From Bradyrhizobium stylosanthis (GTDB lineage Bacteria; Pseudomonadota; Alphaproteobacteria; Rhizobiales; Xanthobacteraceae), in assembly GCF_001641335.1 (NCBI RefSeq), contig NZ_LVEM01000002.1:1-64000 (forward strand): 64,000 nucleotides of DNA, written 5' to 3'. Made by a program: the position numbers and the translations under genes. Shown here piece by piece: positions 8,004 to 16,204 of this stretch; the stretch's first letter is position 1, and each line of letters starts with the position of its first letter. The notes under the pieces are model-generated. The model was not told the DNA's origin. It saw nothing but the letters and a program-made list of their open reading frames with translations, and ran no database searches.

Positions 8004-9218
8004 ATGAACGACGAAATTGTTGAACTCGCCGCGCGAAGGCCCAAAACCTTCGGACGGCGAAAGGTGACGCCGCGCGCGTGCGTCGCTGACGGCAAGCGCC
8101 ACCTGCGCGCTTTCCTGGCTGAAGTGCTGGAAGATCTTGGCTTCGTCACCAGCGAATGCGCCAGCGCGGACGAGCTTCAAACGGTGCTGACGAGCGATTT
8201 GCCGGACCTGATCCTGCTCGGCATCTCCGCCGACGGCATCGAGCCCGGGAAGTTTCTGGAGACGCTGGTGCGCGAGGCCTTCGACGGCAAGGTTCTGGCC
8301 GTCGGCGCGCGCGAGTCGATCATCGTCAGGGCCGTGCAGCAGGTCGGCGAGGAATATGGCCTTGCGATGCTGCCGCCGCTGACGACGCCCTTCGCCGCGG
8401 AGACGCTGCGCGAGCGCGTCACGATGCTGCTGCCGGAAGAGCCGGCGCCGAGCCCCGCCGTCCATGTCGGCGAAGCCCTGCATGCCGGCTGGCTCGAGCT
8501 CTGGTACCAGCCCAAGATCGACGCGCGGACGTTGATCCGCAGCGGCGCCGAAGCCTTGGTGCGGATGCGGCATCCGACCTGGGGCGTGGTGCCGCCGGCC
8601 TATTTCATTCCCGAAGCGCACGATCCGCACTTGCGCGACCTCTCGGAGTTCGTGATCGAGCGCGCCGTGCAGGACTGGCACTATCTGCTCGAGCACCAGA
8701 GCCCGGTCGATCTCTCGATCAACCTGCCGGCGTCCTATCTGAAGGAGCCGCACGCCGTGCACGATCTCTGCCGCCGCGTGCCGACGCATCCGGCCTTCGG
8801 CGGGCTGACGATCGAGATCGACAGCGAGGAGGCGATCCGCGATCTCGATCACCTCGCCGAGGTCGCGCGCGAGGTGCGTCTGCACAATATCGGCCTGTCG
8901 ATCGACAATCTCGGCGCCAACTGGCCGGAGCTGATGGATCTCGGCAAGATCCCCTTCATCAAGCTCAAGGCCGACCGGCACTTCGTCACCGGCAGCGGCG
9001 ACGACCGGCTGAAGCGCACGGTGTGCCGCCACATCGTCGAGCTCGCACAAGGCTACGGCGTCGGTGCCATCGCCGAAGGCGTCGAGAGCCGCGCCGATCT
9101 CGTCGCCGCCAACGAGCTCGGCTTCGATCTCGTGCAGGGCTTCCTGTTCGGCAAGCCGATGCCGCTGAAGAAGTTCGCAAGAAGCGCGCTGACGCGGACG
9201 GTGCTGGACCAGGCGTGA
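8004..9218 (+). CDS. Receiver-like plus degenerate EAL-domain protein
   Basis: This 404-residue protein has an N-terminal CheY-like fold (about residues 25-140) in which the usual phospho-Asp position reads LPDLILLGIS, so it may not be phosphorylated. An EAL domain follows (about 155-395). The EAL signature is present (GAEALVRMRHP), as are LSINLP and AEGVES. The metal-binding DDFG motif reads SIDNLGANW, with the second Asp replaced. Such EAL domains usually bind c-di-GMP or a protein partner rather than hydrolyse it. The start at 8004 is supported by GGGAG nine bases upstream. The open frame continues upstream to 7953. It is convergent with the EamA gene across a perfect hairpin. Confidence 0.82.
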   Translation: MNDEIVELAARRPKTFGRRKVTPRACVADGKRHLRAFLAEVLEDLGFVTSECASADELQTVLTSDLPDLILLGISADGIEPGKFLETLVREAFDGKVLAVGARESIIVRAVQQVGEEYGLAMLPPLTTPFAAETLRERVTMLLPEEPAPSPAVHVGEALHAGWLELWYQPKIDARTLIRSGAEALVRMRHPTWGVVPPAYFIPEAHDPHLRDLSEFVIERAVQDWHYLLEHQSPVDLSINLPASYLKEPHAVHDLCRRVPTHPAFGGLTIEIDSEEAIRDLDHLAEVAREVRLHNIGLSIDNLGANWPELMDLGKIPFIKLKADRHFVTGSGDDRLKRTVCRHIVELAQGYGVGAIAEGVESRADLVAANELGFDLVQGFLFGKPMPLKKFARSALTRTVLDQA

Positions 9219-9234
9219 GGCGCAAGCCTCACGC
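9213..9234. terminator. Hairpin with GCAA loop between convergent genes
   Basis: Perfect 9-bp arms (GCGTGAGGC and GCCTCACGC) are closed by the tetraloop GCAA. The hairpin contains the stop codon of the EAL gene and overlaps that of the EamA gene. There is no U-run, so it may act as a bidirectional pause or an mRNA 3'-end stabiliser rather than a classic intrinsic terminator. Confidence 0.55.
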
Positions 9235-10089
9235 ATACCTGCGCGCGAAGAAGACGCAGACGACCACGAGCGCGGTCGCGGCGATCATGCTCCGGGCGAC
9301 CGGCTCGTGCAGCAGGAAGCCGGCGAGCGCGAGGCCGAAGAACGGCTGCAGCTGCTGCAACTGGCCGACGCGGGCGATGCCGCCGATGGCGAGCCCGCGG
9401 TACCAGAAGATGAAGCCGACGAACATGCTGAAGACCGAGACATAGGCGAGCCCGATCCAGGCGGGCGCGCCTACGCCGTTCCACGACGAGGGCCAGGTCA
9501 GCAGCGCGAGCGGCACCATCAGCGGCAGCGCGAGCAGCAGCGCCCAGGAGATCACCTGCCAGCCGCCGAGGCGGCGCGACAACGCAGCGCCCTCGGCATA
9601 GCCGAGCCCGCACAGCACGATCGCCGCGACCATCAGGAGATCGCCGGAGAGCGAGGCCGAGCCGTCACCGGAGAGCGCGAAGCCAGCCACCGTGGCGCTG
9701 CCGAGCACAGCGAACAGCCAGAACAGCGGCCGCGGCCGCTCGCCGCCGCGCAGCACGGCGAAGACGGCCGTCGACAGCGGCAACAGGCCGATGAAGACGA
9801 TCGAATGCGCGGAGGTGATGTGCTGGAGCGCGAGCGCGGTCAGCAGCGGGAAGCCGACCACGACACCGACAGAGACGATGGCGAGCGAGGCGAGATCGCC
9901 CCGCTGCGGCCGCGCCTGACGGATCAGGAAGAGCACCGCGGCGCCGATCAGCGCGGCGATGACCGCGCGCGCCGAGGTCAGGAACAGCGCAGAGAAGCCG
10001 CCGACCGCGACGCGCGTCGCCGGCAGCGAGCCGCTGAAGATGATGACGCCCAGGAGCCCGTTGCCCCAGCCGCTGCCCGCAGAATGCAT
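9229..10089 (-). CDS. EamA/DMT-family transporter
   Basis: This is a 286-residue inner-membrane protein with about ten hydrophobic segments in two repeated EamA halves, as in drug/metabolite exporters such as RhaT/YdcZ relatives. Features include VGGFSALFLTSARAVIAALIG in the first half, the loop LQHITSAHSIVFIGLLPLST, and an inverted second half ending FLLHEPVARSMIAATALVVV. I chose the ATG at 10089 (MHSAGSGWG). The longer open frame upstream is a shadow across the divergent MocR gene. It is divergently transcribed from that MocR-type regulator, a frequent arrangement in which the regulator controls export of an amino acid or related metabolite (inference). The substrate is unknown. Confidence 0.85.
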   Translation of the reverse strand: MHSAGSGWGNGLLGVIIFSGSLPATRVAVGGFSALFLTSARAVIAALIGAAVLFLIRQARPQRGDLASLAIVSVGVVVGFPLLTALALQHITSAHSIVFIGLLPLSTAVFAVLRGGERPRPLFWLFAVLGSATVAGFALSGDGSASLSGDLLMVAAIVLCGLGYAEGAALSRRLGGWQVISWALLLALPLMVPLALLTWPSSWNGVGAPAWIGLAYVSVFSMFVGFIFWYRGLAIGGIARVGQLQQLQPFFGLALAGFLLHEPVARSMIAATALVVVCVFFARRYA

Positions 10090-10147
10090 GTCCGTCCCAT
10101 TCTCGTTGAGACGCGACACTCGGCTTTCCGCGCTGGCGGGACCAGTC

Positions 10148-10164
10148 ACAATCCAGTACAATCC
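10148..10164. promoter_or_regulatory. Direct repeat ACAATCC-N3-ACAATCC, candidate MocR operator
   Basis: Two ACAATCC copies start exactly ten bases apart (10148 and 10158), so they lie on the same face of the helix. They sit between the divergent EamA and MocR starts. MocR regulators such as PdxR and TauR are known to bind direct repeats in their own divergent promoter, which fits, but binding here is inference. Confidence 0.45.
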
Positions 10165-10197
10165 GGCAAATCTGTATGGGTATGGAAGGTCATACAC

Positions 10198-11610
10198 TTG
10201 GACGGCGAAGTCAAAGGTCGCGGCGGAACGCGCACCATCGACGTCATGGGCGCGATCCGCGTCAAGATCGCCGGCCGCGCGCTCGGTGCAGGCGACCGGT
10301 TGCCGTCCATTCGCAGCCTCGCCGCGACGATGGGCGTTTCGCCCTCCACGGTGGTGGAAGCCTATGATCGCCTCGCGGCCGAAGGTCTGATCCGCGCGCG
10401 TCGCGGCTCGGGCTTCTACGTCTCCCCGACGGTCACGCCGCCGCTTGCGCTCACCGAGGCCGAACCGCGCCGCGACCGCGCGGTCGATCCGTTCTGGGTC
10501 TCCAGGCAATCGCTCGATGCCGACGAGAGCGTGCTCAAGCCCGGCTGCGGCTGGCTGCCGCCGGACTGGATGCCGGAGGACGCCCTGCGCCGCGCGGCGC
10601 GCGCGCTCGCCCGCAACGATGCGAGCGTCCTGACCAATTACGGCTCGACGTCCGGCGCCCTCGCGCTGCGCCGGCTGCTGCTGGCGCGCCTTGCGGAGGA
10701 TGCGGTCGAGGCATCGGTCGACCAGCTGATGCTGACGGGTTCGGGCACGCAAGCCACCGACCTCCTCTGCCGCTTCCTGCTTCGTCCCGGCGACACGGTG
10801 CTGGTCGACGACCCCTGCTACTTCAATTTCCGCGCGCTGCTGCGGGCGCATCAGGCCAAAATCGTCAGCGTGCCCTATACCGCGTCCGGCCCGGACGTCG
10901 CGCGCTTCGAAGAGATCCTCGGCAGCGAGCGGCCGCGGCTCTACATCACCAATTCAGCGCTGCACAACCCGACCGGCACAACGCTCACACTGCAGACCGC
11001 GCACCGGCTCCTGACCGCGGCCGCCGCGCACGACCTCACCATCATCGAAGACGACATCTTCGGCGACTTCGAACCGGAGCGCTCGCCGCGGCTTGCCGCG
11101 CTCGATGGCCTGAATCGGGTGATCCGCATCGGCAGCTTCTCCAAGACGCTGTCGGCCTCGGTGCGCTGCGGCTACATCGCCGCTCGCGCCGACTGGATCG
11201 AGCATCTCGTCGACCTCCAGGTCGCAACCAGCTTTGGCGGCCCGAGCCCGGCCGCGACCGACATCATCGCCAATATCCTGGCCGGCGGCGGCTACCGCAA
11301 GCACATGGACGAGCTCCGGCAAAGGCTGACGCGGACACGCCGCGACGTCGCACGCAGGCTGCAAGCGTTAGGCGTCGAGCCCTGGCTGATGCCGCGCGGC
11401 GGCTTCTTCCTCTGGTGTCGCCTCGCAGGCGGGAAGGACGCCACAGCGGTCGCGCGCGCCGCGCTCGAAGAGGACGTGGTGCTGGCGCCGGGCAACGTGT
11501 TCAGCGTGGCGCAGACGGCTTCGGATTTCATGCGGTTCAACGTGGCGCATATGAGCGAACCGCGGATGTGGGACGTGCTGCGGCGGGCGTTGAAGGCGGG
11601 CAGCACATGA
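10198..11610 (+). CDS. MocR-family regulator (GntR HTH fused to aminotransferase fold)
   Basis: This is a 470-residue protein. Residues 1-75 are a GntR winged helix (LPSIRSLAATMGVSPSTVVEAYDRL, then GLIRARRGSGFYV). The rest is a fold-type I PLP aminotransferase domain with the NPTG motif (LHNPTGTTLTL), the Asp that binds the PLP ring (IIEDDIFGDF), and the Schiff-base Lys316 in GSFSKTLSAS. It regulates transcription in response to PLP and probably an amino acid. The TTG at 10198 is chosen because GGAAGG at 10184-10189 is spaced eight bases before it and the family N-terminus starts there. It is divergent from the EamA exporter with a direct repeat between them. Confidence 0.88.
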   Translation: MDGEVKGRGGTRTIDVMGAIRVKIAGRALGAGDRLPSIRSLAATMGVSPSTVVEAYDRLAAEGLIRARRGSGFYVSPTVTPPLALTEAEPRRDRAVDPFWVSRQSLDADESVLKPGCGWLPPDWMPEDALRRAARALARNDASVLTNYGSTSGALALRRLLLARLAEDAVEASVDQLMLTGSGTQATDLLCRFLLRPGDTVLVDDPCYFNFRALLRAHQAKIVSVPYTASGPDVARFEEILGSERPRLYITNSALHNPTGTTLTLQTAHRLLTAAAAHDLTIIEDDIFGDFEPERSPRLAALDGLNRVIRIGSFSKTLSASVRCGYIAARADWIEHLVDLQVATSFGGPSPAATDIIANILAGGGYRKHMDELRQRLTRTRRDVARRLQALGVEPWLMPRGGFFLWCRLAGGKDATAVARAALEEDVVLAPGNVFSVAQTASDFMRFNVAHMSEPRMWDVLRRALKAGST

Positions 11611-11620
11611 TCGGCCTCGC

Positions 11621-12601
11621 TTAGTTCGCCTTGATGCCGGCCTCGCTGATGAGCTTGCTCCATTTCGCGCTCTCGCTCTGAATGAAGCGGCCGAACTGCT
11701 CCGGCGACATCGGCGCCGGCTCTGCGCCGAGGGTCCGGATCTTCTCGACCACCGACGGGTCCTTCAGGGCTTTCGTGAAAGCATCGTTCAATCTGCCGAC
11801 GATGTCCGGAGGCGTGCCGGCCGGCGCGACGAGGCCGAACCAGCCAACGGATTCGAACCCCGCGATGCCGCTCTCGGCGAGCGTCGGCACGTCGGGCAGG
11901 GACGGAAGGCGGCGCGCCGAAGACACGCCGATCGCGTTGAGCTTGCCGTCGAGGATCAATTGCCGCGACGCCGGAATATCCAACACCGCGAAAGGGACGT
12001 GCCCCGCGAGAACATCGACCGTGGCCGGTGCAGTCCCGCGATAGGGGACCAGCTCCATCGCGATCCCCGTTTTCTGCGTGAACAGCGCGGCGGTCAGATG
12101 CATGGCCGTTGAGTTGCCGCCATGTCCGATCGACAGCGCACCCGGCTTGGCCTTGGCGAGCGCGACCGTCTCCGCGGTACTATGCGCGGGGATATTCGCT
12201 GACGCGACCAGCACGAAGGGAATTTCCGCGAGCAGCGTGATCGGAGCGAGGTCCTTCAGCTCGAACGGCATCGATGAATTGAGGTGCGGGTTCACCGTCA
12301 GCGCGCCCGCGGGCGCAACACCGAGCGTGTAGCCGTCGGGCTTGGCCTGCGCGACCGCGGCCATGCCGATGTTGCCGCCGGCGCCGGCGCGGTTCTCGAT
12401 CACGAGGCTCTGCTTGAGCTCGGCGGTGACGAGCGGCTCGAGCGCGCGGATGACAGTGTCGGCGCTGCCGCCGGGCGGGAAGGTCACGATGACCTTGATC
12501 AACTGCTCGGGATAGGCAGCACGACTCGCCTGCAGCGGCAGCGCCGCGAAGCCTGCGGCCGTCAGCACGGCCAGGATGTGACGCCTTGCAACGTGAAACA
12601 C
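11621..12601 (-). CDS. Bug/TctC-family substrate-binding protein, copy 1
   Basis: This is a 326-residue periplasmic binding protein of the Bug (TctC) family, which binds carboxylates and similar small acids. It has a signal peptide (hydrophobic AVLTAAGFAALPLQASRAAYP) and the family motifs VIVTFPPGGSADTVIR and VIENRAGAGGNIGMAAVA. GWFGLVAPAGTPP is near the C-terminus. The GTG start at 12601 has an excellent site, GGGGAGGAAG, upstream. No TctA/TctB membrane genes are nearby, so it is an orphan, as is usual for this family in bradyrhizobia and Bordetella. It lies downstream of the FAD monooxygenase on the same strand (78-base gap) and may be co-transcribed with it, which would hint at an aromatic or organic acid ligand. 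Confidence 0.88.
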   Translation of the reverse strand: MFHVARRHILAVLTAAGFAALPLQASRAAYPEQLIKVIVTFPPGGSADTVIRALEPLVTAELKQSLVIENRAGAGGNIGMAAVAQAKPDGYTLGVAPAGALTVNPHLNSSMPFELKDLAPITLLAEIPFVLVASANIPAHSTAETVALAKAKPGALSIGHGGNSTAMHLTAALFTQKTGIAMELVPYRGTAPATVDVLAGHVPFAVLDIPASRQLILDGKLNAIGVSSARRLPSLPDVPTLAESGIAGFESVGWFGLVAPAGTPPDIVGRLNDAFTKALKDPSVVEKIRTLGAEPAPMSPEQFGRFIQSESAKWSKLISEAGIKAN

Positions 12602-12679
12602 GTTCTTCCTCCCCGGTGCGTTCTTGTTCTTGAAGTCCGGCCGGTGGCCTGCGCCGTGGGCCGCTTGCTCGAAATCGCC

Positions 12680-14320
12680 TTACGCCGCCGCGCCGGTGAT
12701 GCGCGCCAGCAGGCTCAGTGGATTGTCGGGCACGACCTGCCCGCGCCAGGCGATGTGCTGATCGGGCCGCGCCAGCACCAGCTTTTCGGCATAGGCGCCA
12801 TTGGCCTCGTCCGGCGCGATGTCGACCAGCGCGAGCGGCACGCCGCGCTCCTGCGCCGCCGATCGCAGCCGCGTCACGTCGATCGCCGGGTCGAACCGCA
12901 ACAATGTGTAGCCGGCGCCGAAGGCATCATAGAGCGATCGTCCGTCGCGCAGGAACAGATGCGGCGCGCGGGCGCCGGGCACGGTGGACGGCGTGAAGCT
13001 GCCCATCGCGTAAGGCGGCGGGGTCTCGCCGTCATAGGCGATGATCGGCGACGCATCGTAATAATAGCCGAAGTTCAATCCCGCGCAGCAATATTGCTGC
13101 ACGTTGAGCTCGTAGGCCGCTTTGGCCAGCGTCGCACGTGCCGCCTGTCCGCGCGGCGTAGCGTCCTCGATCTCCGCAGGCACGCCGCCGCGCTGCGCCA
13201 TCAGCTTCATCGCGTGCTCCATCGCAAAGCGCGACACCTGCTCGGTGATGGGCTGGCGCTCCGCCTCATAAGCATCGAGGATCGAGGCCGGCGCCCAGCC
13301 ATTCAGATGCGCCGCCAATTGCCAGGAGAGGTCGACGGCGTCGGCAATCCCCGCATTCATGCCGTAGCCCGCATAGGGCATCCACAGATGCGCGGCGTCG
13401 CCGCAGATGAAGACCCTGCGGTCGCGGAAGCGATCGGCCACGAGGCGGCGCCCCACCCAGTCCTCCTTGCTGAGGACCTTGTATTCGAAGCGCTCGTCGA
13501 CGCCGAGAATGGCGCGGATGGACCAATCGCGATCGACCGAGTCGAACTCGGGCTCGTCGGGCCTCAGATGGTTGTGGATCAGCCAGCGATCGCGGCCGTC
13601 GATCGCGACCGTCGTGCCCGAGCGCCGCGGATTGAGCGAGAGCACCATCCAGGCCGGCTTGTGCGCGCCCATCAACTCCCGGAGCCGCGGGGCCTCGATG
13701 AAGGTCGATTGCACGCGCTGGATCACCGGTGTGCCGGAGAGGTTGGCGCCGATCCATTTGCGAACGAGAGAACGGCTGCCGTCGCACCCGATCACGAACG
13801 ACGCCTCGATGCGGAGCGCGCTGCCGCTGTCGAGATCGCGCGCCAGCGCGACGACATGGTCGTCGTGCTGCTCGATCTCGATGATCTCCGTCCGCGCCAG
13901 GATCTTGATGCGCGGCTGCGCCGCGGCATGGCTGAACAGGATCGGCTCGAGATAGATCTGGTTGATCCGATGCGGCGGCTCGGGCGTCGGCCACCAGGTG
14001 TCGGGACCGCCGGTCGCGCTATAGCGGCGTGCCCGCGAGGGAATGTCGATGCGGCAGAGCTCGATGCCGGTCGCCGTGGTCCGGTAGGAGCAGTCGTTCG
14101 GAAAATCGGCGGGCAGCCCGGCGTCGCGCAGCTTGGCGGCGACGCCGAGCCGGCGAAAGATCTCCATCGAGCGCGCCGAGACGTGATTGCATTTGACGCT
14201 GGGCGGATCGCCAGCATGGCGGATCTCCGCGACGACGACGTCGATCCCGCGCGAGGCAAGGTCCATGGCCGCGGTCAATCCTACGGGCCCGGCACCCACG
14301 ACCAGCACCTGCGTCCTCAT
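12680..14320 (-). CDS. FAD-dependent aromatic-type monooxygenase
   Basis: This is a 546-residue flavoprotein hydroxylase of the PheA/TfdB/MhpA group. The N-terminal dinucleotide-binding motif is VLVVGAGPVGLTAAMDLASR. The second FAD motif is ICGDAAHLWMPYAGYGMNAG. A thioredoxin-like C-terminal domain runs from about residue 390. Such enzymes use NAD(P)H and oxygen to hydroxylate phenolic or aromatic acid rings in the cytoplasm. The ATG at 14320 has AGAGGAAA eight bases upstream, and the longer frame to 14362 lacks a site. It is divergent from a LysR gene across two inverted repeats and is followed by a Bug binding protein, so the three genes look like one inducible aromatic or organic-acid pathway fragment. 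The substrate is unknown. Confidence 0.87.
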   Translation of the reverse strand: MRTQVLVVGAGPVGLTAAMDLASRGIDVVVAEIRHAGDPPSVKCNHVSARSMEIFRRLGVAAKLRDAGLPADFPNDCSYRTTATGIELCRIDIPSRARRYSATGGPDTWWPTPEPPHRINQIYLEPILFSHAAAQPRIKILARTEIIEIEQHDDHVVALARDLDSGSALRIEASFVIGCDGSRSLVRKWIGANLSGTPVIQRVQSTFIEAPRLRELMGAHKPAWMVLSLNPRRSGTTVAIDGRDRWLIHNHLRPDEPEFDSVDRDWSIRAILGVDERFEYKVLSKEDWVGRRLVADRFRDRRVFICGDAAHLWMPYAGYGMNAGIADAVDLSWQLAAHLNGWAPASILDAYEAERQPITEQVSRFAMEHAMKLMAQRGGVPAEIEDATPRGQAARATLAKAAYELNVQQYCCAGLNFGYYYDASPIIAYDGETPPPYAMGSFTPSTVPGARAPHLFLRDGRSLYDAFGAGYTLLRFDPAIDVTRLRSAAQERGVPLALVDIAPDEANGAYAEKLVLARPDQHIAWRGQVVPDNPLSLLARITGAAA

Positions 14321-14380
14321 GCTCGTTTCCTCTGTCACTGCGGATTCGTTGACCCGCAGCATGCATTTTATTGCAGGCTC

Positions 14381-14395
14381 GCTTATAAGATAAGC
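14381..14395. promoter_or_regulatory. Inverted repeat GCTTAT-N3-ATAAGC
   Basis: This is a perfect 6-bp inverted repeat with a 3-base spacer in the 108-base divergent region between the FAD monooxygenase and LysR genes. It is AT-rich and lies about 60 bases before the monooxygenase start. It is a likely LysR binding or promoter element (inference). Confidence 0.45.
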
Positions 14396-14403
14396 CAGAA
14401 AGA

Positions 14404-14421
14404 ACTCATCAATTCATGAGT
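14404..14421. promoter_or_regulatory. Inverted repeat ACTCAT-N6-ATGAGT, candidate LysR autoregulatory site
   Basis: This is a perfect 6-bp inverted repeat with a 6-base spacer ending seven bases before the LysR ATG, where a ribosome-binding site would normally lie. Its position suggests that the regulator represses itself by binding here (inference). Confidence 0.45.
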
Positions 14422-14428
14422 ATTGGCT

Positions 14429-15322
14429 ATGAATGTCACCTTGCGCCAATTGCGGGCCTTCACCGGCGTGTACCGGACACGCAGCATCACGCGGGCCGCG
14501 CGCGAGCTCGGGATCACGCAGTCGGCCGCGAGCCTGCTGATCCAGCAGCTCGAGAGCCAGCTCGGCGTAAAACTGTTCGACCGCTCCACGCGTTCGGTGC
14601 AGCCGACGCTGGCCGCCGACGAGGCGTTCCACGCCGCCGAACGCATGCTGAGCGATGCGCTGGGCTTGTCGCGCCGCATGCGCGACCTCGCGCAGGCCCG
14701 CGCGGGACGCGTGGTATTTCTGGCATCGGCCGGCGCCGCATCGGCGCTGATGCCGTCGGTGCTGGCGAAATTCCGTGCGGCTCATCCCGACATCGAGATC
14801 GACATGCGGGATGTCGCCGCCGACGATCTCGTTCCGCGCCTCGGTGCGACCGATGCCGAGTTCGCGATCGGCAGCGTGGAGGGCGAATTCGCCGACATGA
14901 CGATCGAGACGCTGACCCGCGGCCGCCTCAGCGCGATCGGTCGCCGCACCGCGGACTTCGCCGCGCGGCGCGCGCTGACATGGGACGAGCTGGCGCAGTC
15001 GCCGACGATCGCGATGCGGCGCGAGACGCGGATCCGCATGCAGATCGACCAGGCCCTGGGCGCCCAGGGCAAGCGCCTCGATCCGACCTATGAGGTGACG
15101 CTGATCAACACCGCGCTCGCGATGACCGCCCAAGGCCTCGGCTTCGCCATCCTGCCCGCGACGATGCTGCCGGCGGATCAATTCCCGACGCTGATCGCCA
15201 GACCGCTGGTGCGACCTGCCATCACGCGGCCGGTGTCGCTGCTGCAGCGTCAGGGCCGGACACTGTCGCCGGCCGCGCAGGCGTTCGTGGCGACCGCACG
15301 GACGGTGCTGGCGGGGCCGTAA
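14429..15322 (+). CDS. LysR-family transcriptional regulator (divergent from monooxygenase)
   Basis: This is a 297-residue LysR regulator. The N-terminal HTH (MNVTLRQLRAFTGVYRTRS, then ITRAARELGITQSAASLLIQ) is followed by the linker helix and a periplasmic-binding-protein-like effector domain (LMPSVLAKFRAAHPDIEIDM, later GLGFAILPATMLPADQFP). The ATG at 14429 has no clear ribosome-binding site, and an inverted repeat overlaps that position. The TTG at 14423 is no better. By the usual LysR arrangement it should activate the divergent monooxygenase when a pathway compound binds, and repress itself. The inducer is unknown. Confidence 0.88.
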   Translation: MNVTLRQLRAFTGVYRTRSITRAARELGITQSAASLLIQQLESQLGVKLFDRSTRSVQPTLAADEAFHAAERMLSDALGLSRRMRDLAQARAGRVVFLASAGAASALMPSVLAKFRAAHPDIEIDMRDVAADDLVPRLGATDAEFAIGSVEGEFADMTIETLTRGRLSAIGRRTADFAARRALTWDELAQSPTIAMRRETRIRMQIDQALGAQGKRLDPTYEVTLINTALAMTAQGLGFAILPATMLPADQFPTLIARPLVRPAITRPVSLLQRQGRTLSPAAQAFVATARTVLAGP

Positions 15323-15328
15323 CCGGGA

Positions 15329-16204
15329 CTACTCCGCGAGATTGTGCTGCTGCCAGCGCAGCAGGTAGGCCTGCAACCGCCAGATCAGCGCGGACAGCGC
15401 CACGCCGACCAGCATGAGCACGACGACGGCGACCATCATGCCCGAGGCTTCGGCGCGCGCCTCGGATTCGATGATCAGGCGCCCGATGCCGCGCTCCGCG
15501 CCGATGAACTCGCCGACGATCACGCCGATCAGGGCAAAGGAGATCGCGGGCGTCAGCGAGGCGAACACCCAGGCCATGGTCGAGGGGATCACCACCGTGC
15601 GGGTGATCTGCCATTCGCTGGCGCCGAGCAGCCGCGCCGCGTTGATGAAGCCCTCGTCGATCGAACGCGCACCTTCGAACGTGTTGAAGAACACCAGGAA
15701 GACGACCACGATCCACGACGTCACCACCTTCGAGGTGTCGCCGATGCCGAAGGCCAGCACGATGATCGGCGCCAGCGCGATGCGGGGAATCGAATTCACC
15801 GCGGTGATGAAGGGCTGGAAAATCGCGCTCAGCTTGTCGGAACGGCCGAGCACGAGGCCGGCGGCGAAGCCGCTGCTGACACCGGTCACGAAGCCGAAGA
15901 ACGTGTTCTTCAGCGTGACCGCTGTCGCGATCCAGAGATTGTTCTCGGATCGCGCCATACAGCGGGCGAACTCGCCGTTGAACCAGCCGTTGAACACGCC
16001 GAGCTTGGACTTGAGGCAGCTCAGGATCAGGAAATGCTCGAAAATGTCCGAAGGCCTGGAGATGAAGTAGGGATCGAGCAGATCGGGCACGAGCCAGGGA
16101 AGACGGTCGTGCAGGGCGTAGCCCCATTGCCAGATCGCCAGGAAGCAGATGCAGATCAACATCTGCCAGGCGAAGGTCCTGCCGGCGTGGCGCGCACGTC
16201 TCAT
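15329..16204 (-). CDS. ABC transporter permease (SsuC/TauC type)
   Basis: This is a 291-residue inner-membrane permease with about six membrane spans. It carries the BPD-type EAA loop (EGFINAARLLGASEWQITR, then VVIPSTMAWVFASL). It belongs to the group serving nitrate, taurine, alkanesulfonate, thiamine-precursor and phthalate importers. Its ATG overlaps the ATPase stop by four bases (ATGA). Together with the ATPase and the binding protein upstream it makes a complete importer, the last gene of an operon that begins with leuC-like genes. The linked isopropylmalate-type enzymes suggest a branched dicarboxylate as cargo, which is inference. Confidence 0.87.
   Translation of the reverse strand: MRRARHAGRTFAWQMLICICFLAIWQWGYALHDRLPWLVPDLLDPYFISRPSDIFEHFLILSCLKSKLGVFNGWFNGEFARCMARSENNLWIATAVTLKNTFFGFVTGVSSGFAAGLVLGRSDKLSAIFQPFITAVNSIPRIALAPIIVLAFGIGDTSKVVTSWIVVVFLVFFNTFEGARSIDEGFINAARLLGASEWQITRTVVIPSTMAWVFASLTPAISFALIGVIVGEFIGAERGIGRLIIESEARAEASGMMVAVVVLMLVGVALSALIWRLQAYLLRWQQHNLAE

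Noticed and set aside
9307..10197. Long N-terminal extension of the MocR frame
   Set aside because: It runs antisense through the EamA gene; the TTG at 10198 has a good ribosome-binding site and the family N-terminus.
12284..14419. 711-codon plus-strand frame opposite the FAD monooxygenase
   Set aside because: Shadow of the minus-strand gene; Arg/His/Gly-rich composition typical of antisense frames in high-G+C DNA and no family motifs.
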